39,399 nucleotides of DNA from Cristatella mucedo. Lineage: Eukaryota; Bryozoa; Phylactolaemata; Cristatellidae. Location of the stretch: assembly GCA_009760855.2 (NCBI GenBank), contig WPIO01000475.1:1-39399 (forward strand), read 5' to 3'. Shown here one piece after another: positions 19,484-32,280 of this stretch (the stretch's first letter is position 1; each line of letters starts with the position of its first letter). Under the pieces are notes generated by a model, which saw only the letters and a program-made list of their open reading frames with translations, was not told the DNA's origin and did not search any database. Made by a program: the position numbers and the translations under genes.

Positions 19484-22400
19484 CAGCAGATCGCACAATA
19501 TCTAGATACTTTAAATCAACCCGCCAGTGAGTGCAGTAGTTTGCAGCATAATGCAGCGCCTTGCTTCAGGCAATCGCACTTGAATAACTCATTCCGCTTG
19601 AGTTTGCAGCAGATCGCTGAATATAAAGACATCTCGATACTACTCGTTATATCGTGTGATGACTTGCTGCAGAGTGCAACGCCTAGCATTAGCCATTTAC
19701 AATTGAATAGCTTATTTTGCAGGACTTCACAGCAGATCGCACAATATCTTGATACTTTAAATAAACCCGTCAAGTCATGCAGGCGCTCGGAGAGCAGTGC
19801 AGGCCTTGTTATAGGCAATCGCACTGGAATAACTCATTTTGCTTAAGTTAGCAGCAGATCGCGGAATATAAAGACCCCTCGATACTGCTCGTTATAGCGT
19901 GTGATAACTTGCTGCAGAGTGAGGCGCCTTGCATTAGGCCATTTACACTTGAATAGCCTATCTTCCAAGAGATCACAGCAGATTGCATAATATCTAGATA
20001 CTTTAAATCAACCCGCCAACCGTGCAGTATCTTGCAGCAGATTGCAGCTCCTTGCTTTAGGCAATCGCACTGGAATAACTCATTTTGCTTAAGTTAGCAG
20101 CAGATCGCGGAATATAAAGACCCCTCGATACTGCTCGTTATAGCGTGTAATAACTTGCTGCAGAGTGGGGCGCCTTGCATTAAGCCATTTACACTTGAAT
20201 AGCTTATTTTGCATGTTTTCACAGCAGATCACACAATATCTAAATACTTTAAATCAACCCGTCAAGTCATGCAGTCGCTCGGAGAGGAGTGCAGGCCTTG
20301 CTTTAGGCAATCGCACTTGAATAATTTATTTCGCTTGAGTTTGCACCAGATGGCAGAATATGAAGACACCTCGATACTGCTCGTTATAGCGTGTGACAAC
20401 TTGCTACAGATAGAGGCGCCTTGCACTAGGCTATTCACACTTGAATAGCTTATCTTGCATGAGTTCACAGCAGATCGCACAATATCTAAATACTTTAAAT
20501 CAACCCGCCAGAGCGTGCAGTAGTGTGCAGCATAATGCAGCTCCTTGCTTCCGGCAATAGCACTCGAATAACTTGTTTCGCTTGAGTTTGCATCAGATCG
20601 CGGAATTTAAAGACACCTCGATACCGTTCGTTTTAGTTTGTGATGACTTGCTGCAGAGTGCGGCGCCTAGCATTAGGCCATTAAAATTTAAATAACCTAT
20701 TTTGCATGAGATGGCAGATGATCACACAATATCTAGATACTTTAAATCAACCCGTCAGAGCGTGCAGTAGCTAAAAGCAGAGTGCAGCTCCTTGCTTTAG
20801 GCAATTGCACTTGAATAACTCATTTCGCTTGAGTTCGCAGCAGATCGCTGAATATTAAGTCACCTCGATACTACTCGTTATATCGTGTGATGACTTGCTG
20901 CAGAGTGTGGCGCCTAGCATTAGGTAGTTCACTCGTGAATAACCTACTTTGCAGGACTTCACAGCAGATCGCACAATATCTAGATACTTTAAATCAAACC
21001 GTCAAGTCATGCAGTCGCTCGGAGAGGAGTGCAGGCCTTGCTTTAGGCAATCGCACATAAATAACTGATTTTGCTTAAGTTAGCAGCAGATCGCGGAATA
21101 TAAAGACCCCTCGATACTGCACGTTATAGCGTGTGATAACTAGTTGCAGAGTGAGGCGCCTTGCATTAGGCCATTCACACTTGAATAACCTACTTTGCTT
21201 GAGATCGCAGCAGATTGCATACTATCCAGATACTTTTAAATCAACCCGTCTAACCGTGCGGTAGCTTGAAGCAGAGTGCAGCTCCTTGGTTTAGGCAAAC
21301 GCACTTGAATAACTCATTTCGCTTGAGTTGGCAGCAGATCGCTAAATATAAAGACACCTCGATAGCTTGTGATAACTTGCTGCAGAGTGCTGCGCCTTGC
21401 ATTAAGCCATTCACACTTGAATAGCTTATCTTGCATGAGTTCACAGCAGATCGCACAATATCTAGATACTTTAAATCAAACCACCAGAGCGTGGAGTAGT
21501 TTGCAGCATAATGCAGCTCCTAGATTCAGGCGATCGCACTTGAATAACTTATTTCGCTTGAGTTTGCAGCAGATGGCAGAATATGAAGACACCTCGATAA
21601 CGCTCGTTATAGCGTGTGACAACTTGCTACAGATTGAGGCGCCTTGCATTAAGCCATTCACACTTGAATAGCTTATCTTGCATGAGTTCACAGTTGATCG
21701 CACAATATCTAGATACTTTAAATCAACCCGCCAGAGCGTGCAGTAGTTTGCAGCATAATGCAGCTCCTTGCTTCTGGCAATAGCACTCGAATAACCTATT
21801 TCGCTTGAATATGCAGCAGGTCGCGAAATTTAAAGACACCTCGATACTGCTCGTTTTAGCGTGTGATAACTTGCTTCAGATTGCGGCGCCTAGCATTAGG
21901 CCATTCACACTTGAATAGCTTATCTTGCATGAGTTCACAGCAGATTGCACAATATCTAGATACTTAAAATCAACCCGCCAGAGCGTGCAGTAGCTAACAG
22001 CAGAGTGCAGCTCATTGCTTTAGGCAATTGCACTTAAATAACTCATTTCGCTTGCATTCGCAGCAGATCGCTGAATATTAAGTCACCTCGATACTACTCG
22101 TTATATCGGGTGATGACTTGCTGCAGATTGCAGCGCCTAGCAGTAGGCCATTCACACTTGAATAGCTACTTTGCATGACTTCACAGCAGATCGCACAATA
22201 TCTAGATACTTTAAATCAACCCGTCAAGTCATGCAGTCGCTCGGAGAGCAGTGCAGGCCTTGTTATAGGCAATCGCACTGAAATAACTCCTTTCGCTTGA
22301 GTTTGCGGACAGATCGCAGAATATAAAGACACTCCAATACTGCATGTTATAGCGCGTGATAACTAGTTGCAGAGTGAGGCGCCTTGCATTAGGCCATTCA

Positions 22401-24894
22401 CACTTGAATAACCTACTTTGCATGAGATCGCAGCAGATTGCACAATATCTAGATACTTTTAAATCAACCCGTCTAACCGTGCGGTAGCTTGAAGCAGAGT
22501 GCAGCTCCTTGGTTTAGGCAAACGCACTTAAATAACTCATTTCGCTTGAGTTTGCAGCAGATCGCTGAATATTAAGACACCTCGATACTACTCGTTATAT
22601 CGTGTGATAACTAGCTGCAGAGTGCTGATCCTTGCATTAAGCCATTCACACTTGAATAGCTTATTATGCATGTTTTCACAGCAGATCGCACAATATCTAA
22701 ATACTTTAAATCAACCCGTCAAGTCATGCAGTCGCTCGGAGAGGAGTGCAGGCCTTGCTTTAGGCAATCGCACTTGAATAACTTATTTCGCTTGAGGTTG
22801 CAGCAGATCGCGGAATTTAAAGACCCCTCAATACTGCTCGTTTTAGCGTGTGATAACTTGCTACAGAGTGAGGCCCCTTGCATTAAGCCATTCACACTTG
22901 AATAGCTTATCTTCCAAGAGTTCACAGCAGATCGCACAATATCTAGATACTTAAAATCAACCCGTCAAAGCATGCAATAGCCCGGAGCAGAGTGCTGGCC
23001 TAGATTTAGGCAATCGCACTGGAATAACTCATTTCGCGTAAGTTTGCAGCAGATCCCGGAATGTAAAGACACTTCAATACTGCTCTTTATAGCGTGTGAT
23101 AACTTGCCTCAGAGTGCGGCACCTAGCATAAGTCCATTCACACTTAAATAACCTACTAGGCATGAGATCACAGCTCATCGCACAATATCTGGATACTTTA
23201 AATCAACCCGTCAAGTCATGCAGTCGCACGGAGAGGAGTGCAGGCCTTGCTTTAGGCAATCGCACAGGAATAACTCATTTCGCTTGAGTTGGCAGCAGAT
23301 CGCAGAATATTAAGACACCTCGATACTACTCGTTATAGCGTGTGATAACTTGCTGCAGAGTGCGTCGCCTAGCATTAGGCCGTTCAAATTTTAATAACCT
23401 ATTTTGCATGAGATCGCAGCAGATCACACAATATTTAGATACTTTAAATCAACTAGTCAGTGAGTGCAGCAGCTTGCATCAGAGTGCAGCTCCTTGCTTT
23501 AGGCGATTGCACATGAATAACTCATTTCGCTTGAGTTCGCAGCAGATCGCTGAAAATAAAGACATCTTGATACTACTCGTTATATCGTGTGATGACTTGC
23601 TGCAGAGTGAGGCGCGTTGCATTAGGCCATTCACACTTGAATAGCTTATTTTGCATGAGTTCACAGCAGATCGCACAATATCTAGATACTTTAAATCAAC
23701 CCGCCAGTGTGTGCAGTAGTTTGCAGCATAATGCAGTGCCTTGCTTCAGGCAATCGCACTTGAATAACTCATTTCGCTTGAGTTTGCAGCAGATCGCTGA
23801 ATATAAAGACACCTCGATACTGCTCGTTATATGTGTGCGATACTTGCTGCAGAGTGTGGTGCCTAGCCTTAGGCCATTCAAACTTAAATAACTTACTTTG
23901 CATGAGATCACAGCAGATCGCACAATATCTAGATACTTTTAATCAACCTGTCAAGTCATGCAGTCTCTCGGAGAGCAGTGCTGGCCTTGCTTTAGGCAAT
24001 CGCACATGAATAACTCATTTTGGTAAAGTTTGCAGCAGATCGCTGAATTTAAATACACCTCGATACTGCTCGTTATATCGTGTAAAACCTTTGCAGCTTG
24101 CGGCGCCTTGCATTAGGCCATTAAAAATTGAATAACCTATTTTGCATAAGATGGCAGATGATCACACAATGTCTTGATACTTTAAATCAACCCGTCAGTG
24201 AGTGCAGCAGCTTGCATCAGAGTGCAGCATCTTGCTTTAGGCAATCGCACTTGAATAACTCATTACGCTTGAGTTAGCAGCAGATCGCTGAATATTAAGA
24301 CACCTCGATACTACTTGTTATATCGTGGGATCACTTGCTGCAGAGTGCTGATATTTGCATTAAGCCATTCACACTTGAATAACTGATTTTGCATTAGTCT
24401 ACAGCAGATCGCACAATATCTAGATACTTTAAATCAACCCGCCAGTGTGAGCAGTAGTGTGTAGCATAATGCAGGGCCTTGCTTCAGGCAATCGCACTTG
24501 AATAACTCATTTAGCTTGAGTTTGCTGCAGATCGCTGAATATAAAGACACCTCGATACTGCTCGTTATAGCGAGCGATAGCTTGCTGCAGAGTGCTGCAC
24601 CTAGCATTAGGCCATTCACACTTGACTAACCTACTTTGCATGAGATCGCAGCTGATTGCACAATATCTAGATACTTTAAATCAACCCGTCAAGTCATGCA
24701 GTCGCCTGGAGAGGACTGCAGGCCTTGCTTTAAGCATTCGCACATAAATAACTCATTTCGCTTGAGTTTGCTGCAGATCCCAGAATGTAAAGACACTTCA
24801 ATACTGCTCGTTATAGCGTGTGATAACTTGCTGCAGAGTGAGGCGCCTTGCATTAGGCCATTTACACTTGAATAGCTTATTTTGCAGGACTTCC
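19484..24894 (+). repeat. Heterogeneous middle-domain dimers (about 22 copies)
   Basis: The order is less regular, but private variants recur: GACCCCTCGATAC (19875, 20115, 21107), ATCTTCCAAGAG (19965, 22914), GCATGTTTTCACAGC (20212, 22668), and ATGGCAGATGATCACACAAT (20711, 24151, about 14 dimers apart). A 12-bp deletion joins CCTCGATA to GCTTGTG at 21364. The last two dimers (about 24400-24870, GCGAGCGATAGC) match 5830-6320 and 13462-13830. Confidence 0.7.
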
Positions 24895-25633
24895 CAGCAA
24901 ATCGTACAATATCTAGATACTTTAAATCAACCCGTTAAGTCATGCAGTCGCTGAGAGAGCAGTGCAGGCCTTGTTTTAGGCAATCGCACTGGAATAACTC
25001 ATTTCGTATGAGTTTGCTGGCAGATCGCAGAATATAAAGACACTTCGTAACTGCTCGTTATAGCGTGTGATAACTTTCTGCAGATTGAGGCGCCTTGCAT
25101 TTGGCCATTTACACTTGAATAGCCTATTTTGCATGATTTCACAGCAGATCGCACAATATCTAGATACTAAAATCAACCGGTCTAAGCATGCTGTAGCTTG
25201 GAGCAGAGTGCAGGCCTTGCTTTAGGCAATCGCACTTGAATAACTTATTTCGCTTGTGTTTGCAGCCGATCGCAGAATATGAAGACACCTTGATACTGCT
25301 CGTTATAGCGTTTGACAACTTGCTACAGAGTGAGGCGCCTTGCATTAAGCCATTCACACTGGAATAGCTTATCTTGCATGAGTTCACAGCAGATCGCACA
25401 ATATCTAGATACTTTAAATCAACCCGCCAGAGCGTGCAGTAGTTTGCAGCATAATGCAGGGCCTTACTTCAGGCAATCGCACTTGAATAACTCATTTCGC
25501 TTGAGTTTGCAGCAGATCGCTGAAAATAAAGACACCTCGATACTGGTCGTTATAGTGTGCGATAGCTTGCTGCAGAGTGAGGTGCCTAGCATTAGGCCAT
25601 TTACACTTGAATAGCTTATTTTGCATGAGTTCA
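24895..25633 (+). repeat. Three-dimer block P, first copy (739 bp)
   Basis: The order is a B1 dimer with CGTTAAGTCATGCAGTCGCTGAG, a B3 dimer with CGGTCTAAGCATGCTG, and a B2 dimer with GCATAATGCAGGGCC and CTGGTCGTTATAGTG. The same three appear at 30305-31044. Each block is followed by the same 9-dimer unit type. Confidence 0.75.
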
Positions 25634-27839
25634 CAGCAGATCGCACAATATCTAGATACTTTAAATCAACCCGTCAAGTCATGCAGTCGCTCGGAGAGGA
25701 GTGCAGGCCTTGCTTTAGGCAATGGCACTGGAATAACTCATTTCGCTTGAGTTTGCAGCAGATCCCAGAATGTAAAGACACTTCGATACTGCTCGTTAGA
25801 GTGTGTGATGCCTTGCTGCAGATTGTGGCGCCTTGCATTAGGCCATTCACACTTGAATAGCTTATCTTGCATGAGTTCACAGCAGATCGCTCAATATCTA
25901 GATAATTTAAATCAACCCGCTAGAACGTTGAGTAGTTTGCAGCATATTGCAGCTCCTAGATTCAGGCAATCGCACTAGAATAACTCATTTTGCTTGAGTT
26001 TGTAGCAAATGGCTAAATATAAAGACACCTCGATAGCGTGTGATAACTTGCTGCAGAGTGCTGCGCCTTGCATTGGGCCATTTACACATGAATAGCTTAT
26101 TTTGCATGAGTTCACAGCAGATCGCACAATATCTAGATACTTAAAATCAACCCGCCAGAGCGTGCAGTAGCTAACAGCAGAGTGCAACTCCAAACTTTAG
26201 GCAATTGCACTTGAATAACTTATTTCGCTTGAGTTCGCAGCAGATCGCTAAATATTAAGTCACCTCGATACTACTCGTTATATCGTGTGATGACTTGCTG
26301 ATGAGTGCTGCTCCTTGCATTAAGCCATTCACACTTGAATAGCTGATTTTGCATTAGTCTACAGCAGATCGCACAATATCCAGATACTTTAAATCAACCC
26401 GCCAGTGTGTGCAGTAATTTGCAGCATAATGCAGAGCCTTGCTTCAGGCAATCGCACTTGAATAACTCATTTTGATTGAGTTTGCAGCAGATCGCTGAAT
26501 ATAAAGACACCTCGATACTGCTCGTTATAGTGTGCAAAAGCTTGCTGCAGAGTGCAGTGGCTAGCATTAGGCCATTCACACTTAACTAACCTACTTTGCA
26601 TGAGATCGCAGCAGATCACGCAATATCTAGATACTTAAAATCAACCGGTCTAAGCATGCTGTAGCTCGGAGCAGAGTGCAGGCCTTGCTTTAGGCAATCG
26701 CACTTGAATAACTTATTTCGCTTGTGTTTGCAGCAGATCGCAGAATATGAAGACACCTCGATACTACTCGTTATATCGTGTGATGACTTGCTGCATAGTG
26801 CGGTGCCTAGGATTAGGTAGTTCACTCGTGAATAACTTACTTTGCAGGACTTCACAGCAGATCGCACAATATCTAGATACTTTAAATCAACCCGTTAAGT
26901 CATGCAGTCGCTGAGAGAGCAGTGCAGGCCTTGTTTTAGGCAGTTGCACTGGAATAACTCATTTCGCATGAGTTTGCAGCAGATCCCAGAATGTAAAGAC
27001 ACTTCAATACTGCTTGTTATAGCGTGTGATAACTAGCCGCAGAGTGAGGCGCCTTGCATTAGGCCATTTACAATTGAATAGCGTATTTTGCATGAGTTCA
27101 CAGCAGATCGCACAATATCTAGATACTAAAAATCAACCGGTCTAAGCATGCTGTAGCTTGGAGCAGAGTGCAGGCCTTGCTCTAGGCAATCGCACTTGAA
27201 TAACTTATTTCGCTTGTGTTTGCAGCAGATCGCAGAATATAAAGACACCTCGATACTACTCGTTATATCGTGTGATGACTTGCTGCAGAGTGCTGCGCCT
27301 AGGATTAGGTAGTTCACTCGTGTATAACCTACTTTGCAGGACTTCACAGCAGATCGCACAATATCTAGATACTTTAAATCAACCCGTTAAGTCATGCAGT
27401 CGCTGAGAGAGCAGTGCAGGCCTTTTTTAGGCAATCGCACTGGAATACCTCATTTCGCTTGAGTTTGCGGGCAGATCGCTGGATATAAAGACACTTCGTA
27501 ACTGCTCGTTATAGCGTGTGATAACTTTTTGCAGATTGCCGCGCCTTGCATTAGGCCATTCACACTTGAATAGCTTATTTTGCATGAGTTCACAGCAGAT
27601 CACACAATATCTAGATACTTAAAATCAAACCGCCAGAGCGTGCCTTAGTTTGCACCGTAATGCAGCGCTTTGCTTCATGCAATTGCACTTTAATAACTCA
27701 TTTCGGTTAAGTTTGATGCAGATCGCTGGATATAGCGACACCTCGATACTGCTCGTTATATCGTGTGATTACTTGTTGCAGATTGCGGGGCCTAGCTTTA
27801 GGCCACTCACACTTGAAAAGCTTATCTTGCATGAGTTCA
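25634..27839 (+). repeat. 9-dimer HOR unit X, copy 1 (2,206 bp)
   Basis: Its dimers are T7-like (CAGATCCCAGAATG), T8-like, T9-like, T10-like, B3, B1 (CGTTAAGTC, CTGAGAGAGC), B3, B1 and T2-like (GCACCGTAATGCAGCGC, TATAGCGACACC). It is 12 bp shorter than copy 2, because CCTCGATA joins GCGTGTG directly at about 26034, losing CTGCTCTTCATA. The inner B3-B1 pair is itself duplicated. Confidence 0.78.
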
Positions 27840-30057
27840 CAGCAGATCGCACAATATCTAGATACTTTAAATCAACCTTTCAAGTCATGCAGTCGCTCGG
27901 AGAGGAGTGCAGGCCTTGCTTTAGGCAATCGCACTGGAATAACTCATTTCGCTTGAGTTTGCAGCAGATCCCAGAATGTAAAGACACTTCGATACTGCTC
28001 GTTATAGTGTGTGATGACTTGCTGCAGATTGTGGCGCCTTGCATTAGGCCATTCACACTTGAATAGCTTATCTTGCATGAGTTCACAGCAGATCGCTCAA
28101 TATCTAGATAATTTAAATCAACCCGCTAGAACGTTGAGTAGTTTGCAGCATATTGCAGATCCTAGATTCAGGCAATCGCACTAGAATAACTCATTTTGCT
28201 TGAGTTTGTAGCAAATGGCTAAATATAAAGACACCTCGATACTGCTCTTCATAGCGTGTGATAACTTGCTGCAGAGTGCTGCGCCTTGCATTAGGCCATT
28301 TACACATGAATAGCTTATTTTGCATGAGTTCACAGCAGATCGCACAATATCTAGATACTTAAAATCAACCCGCCAGAGCGTGCATTAGCTAACAGCAGAG
28401 TGCAGCTCCAAACTTTAGGCAATTGCACTTGAATAACTTATTTCGCTTGAGTTCGCAGCAGATCGCTAAATATTAAGTCACCTCGATACTACTCGTTATA
28501 TCGTGTGATGACTTGCTGATGAGTGCTGATCCTTGCATTAAGCCATTCACACATGAATAGCTGATTTTGCATTAGTCTACAGCAGATCGCACAATATCCA
28601 GATACTTTAAATCAACCCGCCAGTGTGTGCAGTAGTTTGCAGCATAATGCAGCGCCTTGCTTCAGGCAATCGCACTTGAATAACTCATTTTGATTGAGTT
28701 TGCAGCAGATCGCTGAATATAAAGACACCTCGATACTGCTCGTTATAGTGTGCGAAAGCTTGCTGCAGAGTGCAGTGGCTAGCATTAGGCCATTCACACT
28801 TAACTAACCTACTTTGCATTGGATCGCAGCAGATCACACAATATCTAGATACTTAAAATCAACCGGTCTAAGCATGCTGTAGCTCGGAGCAGAGTGCAGG
28901 CCTTGCTCTAGGCAATCGCACTTGAATAACATATTTCGCTTGTGGTTGCAGCAGATCGCAGAATATAAAGACACCTCGATACTACTCGTTATATCGTGTG
29001 ATGACTTGCTGCAGAGTGCGGCGCCTAGGATTTGGTAGTTCACTCGTGTATAACCTACTTTGCAGGACTTCACAGCAGATCGCACAATATCTAGATACTT
29101 TAAATCAACCCGTTAAGTCATGCAGTCGCTGAGAGAGCAGTGCAGGCCTTTTTTAGGCAATCGCACTGGAATACCTCATTTCGCTTGATTTTGCGGGCAT
29201 ATCGCAGGATATAAAGACACTTCGTAACTGCTCGTTATAGCGTGTGATAACTAGCCGCAGAGTGAGGCGCCTTGCATTAGGCCATTTACAATTGAATAGC
29301 GTATTTTGCATGAGTTCACAGCAGATCGCACAATATCTAGATACTTAAAATCAACCGGTCTAAGCATGCTGTAGCATGGAGCAGAGTGCAGGCCTTGCTC
29401 TAGGCAATCGCACTTGAATAACTTATTTCGCTTGTGTTTGCAGCAGATCGCAGAATATAAAGACACCTCGATACTACTCGTTATATCGTGTGATGACTTG
29501 CTGCAGAGTGCTGCGCCTAGTATTAGGTAGTTCACTCGTGTATAACCTACTTTGCAGGACTTCACAGCAGATCGCACAATATCTAGATACTTTAAATCAA
29601 CCCGTTAAGTCATGCAGTCGCTGAGAGAGCAGTGCAGGCCTTTTTTAGGCAATCGCACTGGAATACCTCATTTCGCTTGAGTTTGCGGGCAGATCGCAGG
29701 ATATAAAGACACTTCGTAACTGCTCGTTATAGCGTGTGATAACTTTTTGCAGATTGCCGCGCCTTGCATTAGGCCATTCACACTTGAATAGCTTATTTTG
29801 CATGAGTTCACAGCAGATCACACAATATCTAGATACTTAAAATCAACCCGCCAGAGCGTGCCGTAGTTTGCACCGTAATGCAGCGCTTTGCTTCAGGCAA
29901 TTGCACTTTAATAACTCCTTTCGGTTAAGTTTGATGCAGATCGCTGGATATAGCGACACCTCGATACTGCTCGTTATATCGTGTGATTACTCGTTGCAGA
30001 TTGCGGGGCCTAGCTTTAGGCCACTCACACTTGAAAAGCTTATCTTGCATGAGTTCA
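27840..30057 (+). repeat. 9-dimer HOR unit X, copy 2 (2,218 bp)
   Basis: The same nine dimers follow in the same order at +2,218 bp (for example GCACCGTAATGCAGCGC at ~27653 and ~29871, and CCAAACTTTAGG at 26190 and 28408). One patch differs. The A half near 29190-29240 has GCGGGCATATCGCAGG, where copy 1 has GCAGCAGATCCCAGAATG, although sequence on both sides matches, which suggests a conversion tract. Confidence 0.78.
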
Positions 30058-30304
30058 CAGCAGATCGCACAATATCTAGATACTTTAAATCAACCCGCCA
30101 GAGCGTGCAGTAGTTTGCAGCATAATGCAGCTCCTTGCTTCCGGCAATCGCACTCAAATAACTTATTTCGCTTGAGTTTGCAGCAGATCGCGGAATTTAA
30201 AGACACCTCGATACTGCTCGTTTTAGCGTGTGAAAACTTGCTGCAGAGTGCGGCTCCAAGCATTAGGCCATTTACACTTGAATAGCTTATCTTCCAAGAG
30301 TTCA
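30058..30304 (+). repeat. Single linking dimer
   Basis: Class B2 with GCTCCTTGCTTCCGGC and CTCGTTTTAGCGTG, and preceding the ATCTTCCAAGAG variant. Similar to dimers near 20490-20700 and 21700-21950. It separates unit X from the second P block. Confidence 0.65.
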
Positions 30305-31044
30305 CAGCAGATCGCACAAAATCTAGATACTTTAAATCAAACCGTTAAGTCATGCAGTCGCTGAGACAGCAGTGCAGGCCTTGTTTTAGGCAATCGCACT
30401 GCAATACCTCATTTCGCTTGAGTTTGCGGGCAGATCGCAGAATATAAAGACACTTCGTAACTGCTCGTTATAGCGTTTGATAACTTTCTGCAGATTGAGG
30501 CGCCTTGCATTAGGCCATTCACACTTAAATAGCTTATTTTGCATGAGTTCACAGCAGATCCCACAATATCTAGATACTTAAAGTCAACCGGTCTAACCAT
30601 GCTGTAGCTCGGAGCAGAGTGCAGGCCTTGCTTTAGGCAATCCCATTTGAATAACTTATTTCGCTTGTGTTTGCAGCTGATCGCAGAATATGAAGACACC
30701 TCGATACTGCTCGTTATTGCGTGTGACAACTTGCTACAGAGTGAGGCGCCTTGCATTAAGCCATTCACACTGGAATAGCTTATCTTGCATGAGTTCACAG
30801 CAGATTGCACAATATCTAGATACTTTAAATCAACCCGCCAGAGCGTGCAGTAGTTTGCAGCATAATGCAGGGCCTTGCTTCAGGCAATCGCACTTGAATA
30901 ACTCATTTCGCTTGAGTTTGCAGCAGATCGCTGAATATAAAGACACCTCGATACTGGTCGTAATTGAGTGCGATAGCTTGCTGCAGAGTGAGGTGCCTAG
31001 CATTAGGCCATTTACACTTGAATAGCTTATTTTGCATGAGTTCA
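30305..31044 (+). repeat. Three-dimer block P, second copy (740 bp)
   Basis: Matches 24895-25633 at about +5,411 bp, with the same B1-B3-B2 order and the distinctive TTTGCAGC(C/T)GATCGC, GAATATGAAGACACC and GCAGGGCC variants. Confidence 0.75.
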
Positions 31045-32280
31045 CAGCAGATCGCACAATATCTAGATACTTTAAATCAACCCGTCAAGTCATACAGTCG
31101 CTCGGAGAGGAGTGCAGGCCTTGCTTTAGGCAATCGCACTGGAATAACTCATTTCGCTTGAGTTTGCAGCAGATCCCAGAATGTAAAGACACTTCGATAC
31201 TGCTCGTTATAGTGTGTGATGACTTGCTGCAGATTGTGGCGCCTTGCATTAGGCCATTCACACTTGAATAGCTTATCTTGCATGAGTTCACAGCAGATCG
31301 CACAATATCTAGATACTTAAAATCAACCCGCCAGAGCGTGCAGTAGCTAACAGCAGAGTGCAGCTCCAAACTTTAGGCAATTGCACTTGAATAACTTATT
31401 TCGCTTGAGTTCGCAGCAGATCGCTAAATATTAAGTCACCTCGATACTACTCGTTATATCGTGTGATGACTTGCTGATGAGTGCTGATCCTTGCATTAAG
31501 CTATTCACACATGAATAGCTGATTTTGCATTAGTCTAAAGCAGATCGCACAATATCCAGATACTTTAAATCAACCCGCCAGTGTGTGCAGTAGTTTGCAG
31601 CATAATGCAGCGCCTTGCTTCAGGCAATCGCACTTGAATAACTCATTTCGATTAAGTTTGCAGCAGATCGCTGAATATAAAGACACCTCGATACTGCTCT
31701 TCATAGCGTGTGATAACTTGCTGCAGAGTGCTGCACCTGGCATTAGGCCATTCACACTTAAATAGCTACTTTGCATGAGTTCGCAGCAGATCGCACAATA
31801 TCTAGATACTTTAAATCAACCGGTCTAAGCATGCTGAAGTAGCTCGGAGCAGAGTGCAGGCCTTGCTTTAGGCAATCGCACTTGAATAACTCATTTCGCT
31901 TGAGTTTGCAGCAGATCGCAGAATATTAAGACACCTCGATACTACTCGTTATATCGTGTGATGACTTGCTGCAGAGTGCGGCGCCTAGCATTAGGTAATT
32001 CACTCTTGAATAACCTACTTTGCATGACTTCACAGCAGATCGCACAATATCTAGATACTTTAAATCAACCCGTTAAGTGCAGCAGTCGCTGAGAGCAGCA
32101 GTGCAGGCCTTTTTTAGGCAATCGCACTGGAATAACTCATTTCGCTTGATTTTGCGGGCAGATCGCTGAATATTAAGACACTTCGATACTGCTCGTTTAT
32201 AGCCTGTGATAACTTGCTGCAGAGTGCCGCGCCTTGCATTAGGCCATTCACACTTGAATAGCTTATTTTGCATGAGTTCA
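31045..32280 (+). repeat. Unit X, copy 3, shortened (5 dimers)
   Basis: T7-like, T9-like, T10-like, B3 (CATGCTGAAGTAGCTCGG) and B1 (CGTTAAGTGCAGCAGTCGC) dimers are present. The T8 dimer is missing and the second B3-B1 pair and T2-like dimer are absent. The single B3-B1 pair suggests the pair duplication inside copies 1 and 2 came later, or was lost here. Confidence 0.7.

Noticed and set aside
19346-19846. A 166-codon open frame, and dozens of 60-138-codon frames on both strands giving similar predicted peptides
   Set aside because: The peptides repeat because the DNA repeats. The unit length (246-247 bp) shifts frame each copy, stops recur in every dimer, frames overlap on both strands, and HOR differences include frame-shifting indels. 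No start context or codon bias supports translation.
27440-27490. CENP-B-box-like TTCGCTTGAGTTTGCGGG
   Set aside because: The box needs TTCGNNNNANNCGGG; here there are five bases between A and CGGG, and most dimers read GCAGCAG instead. Not a match.
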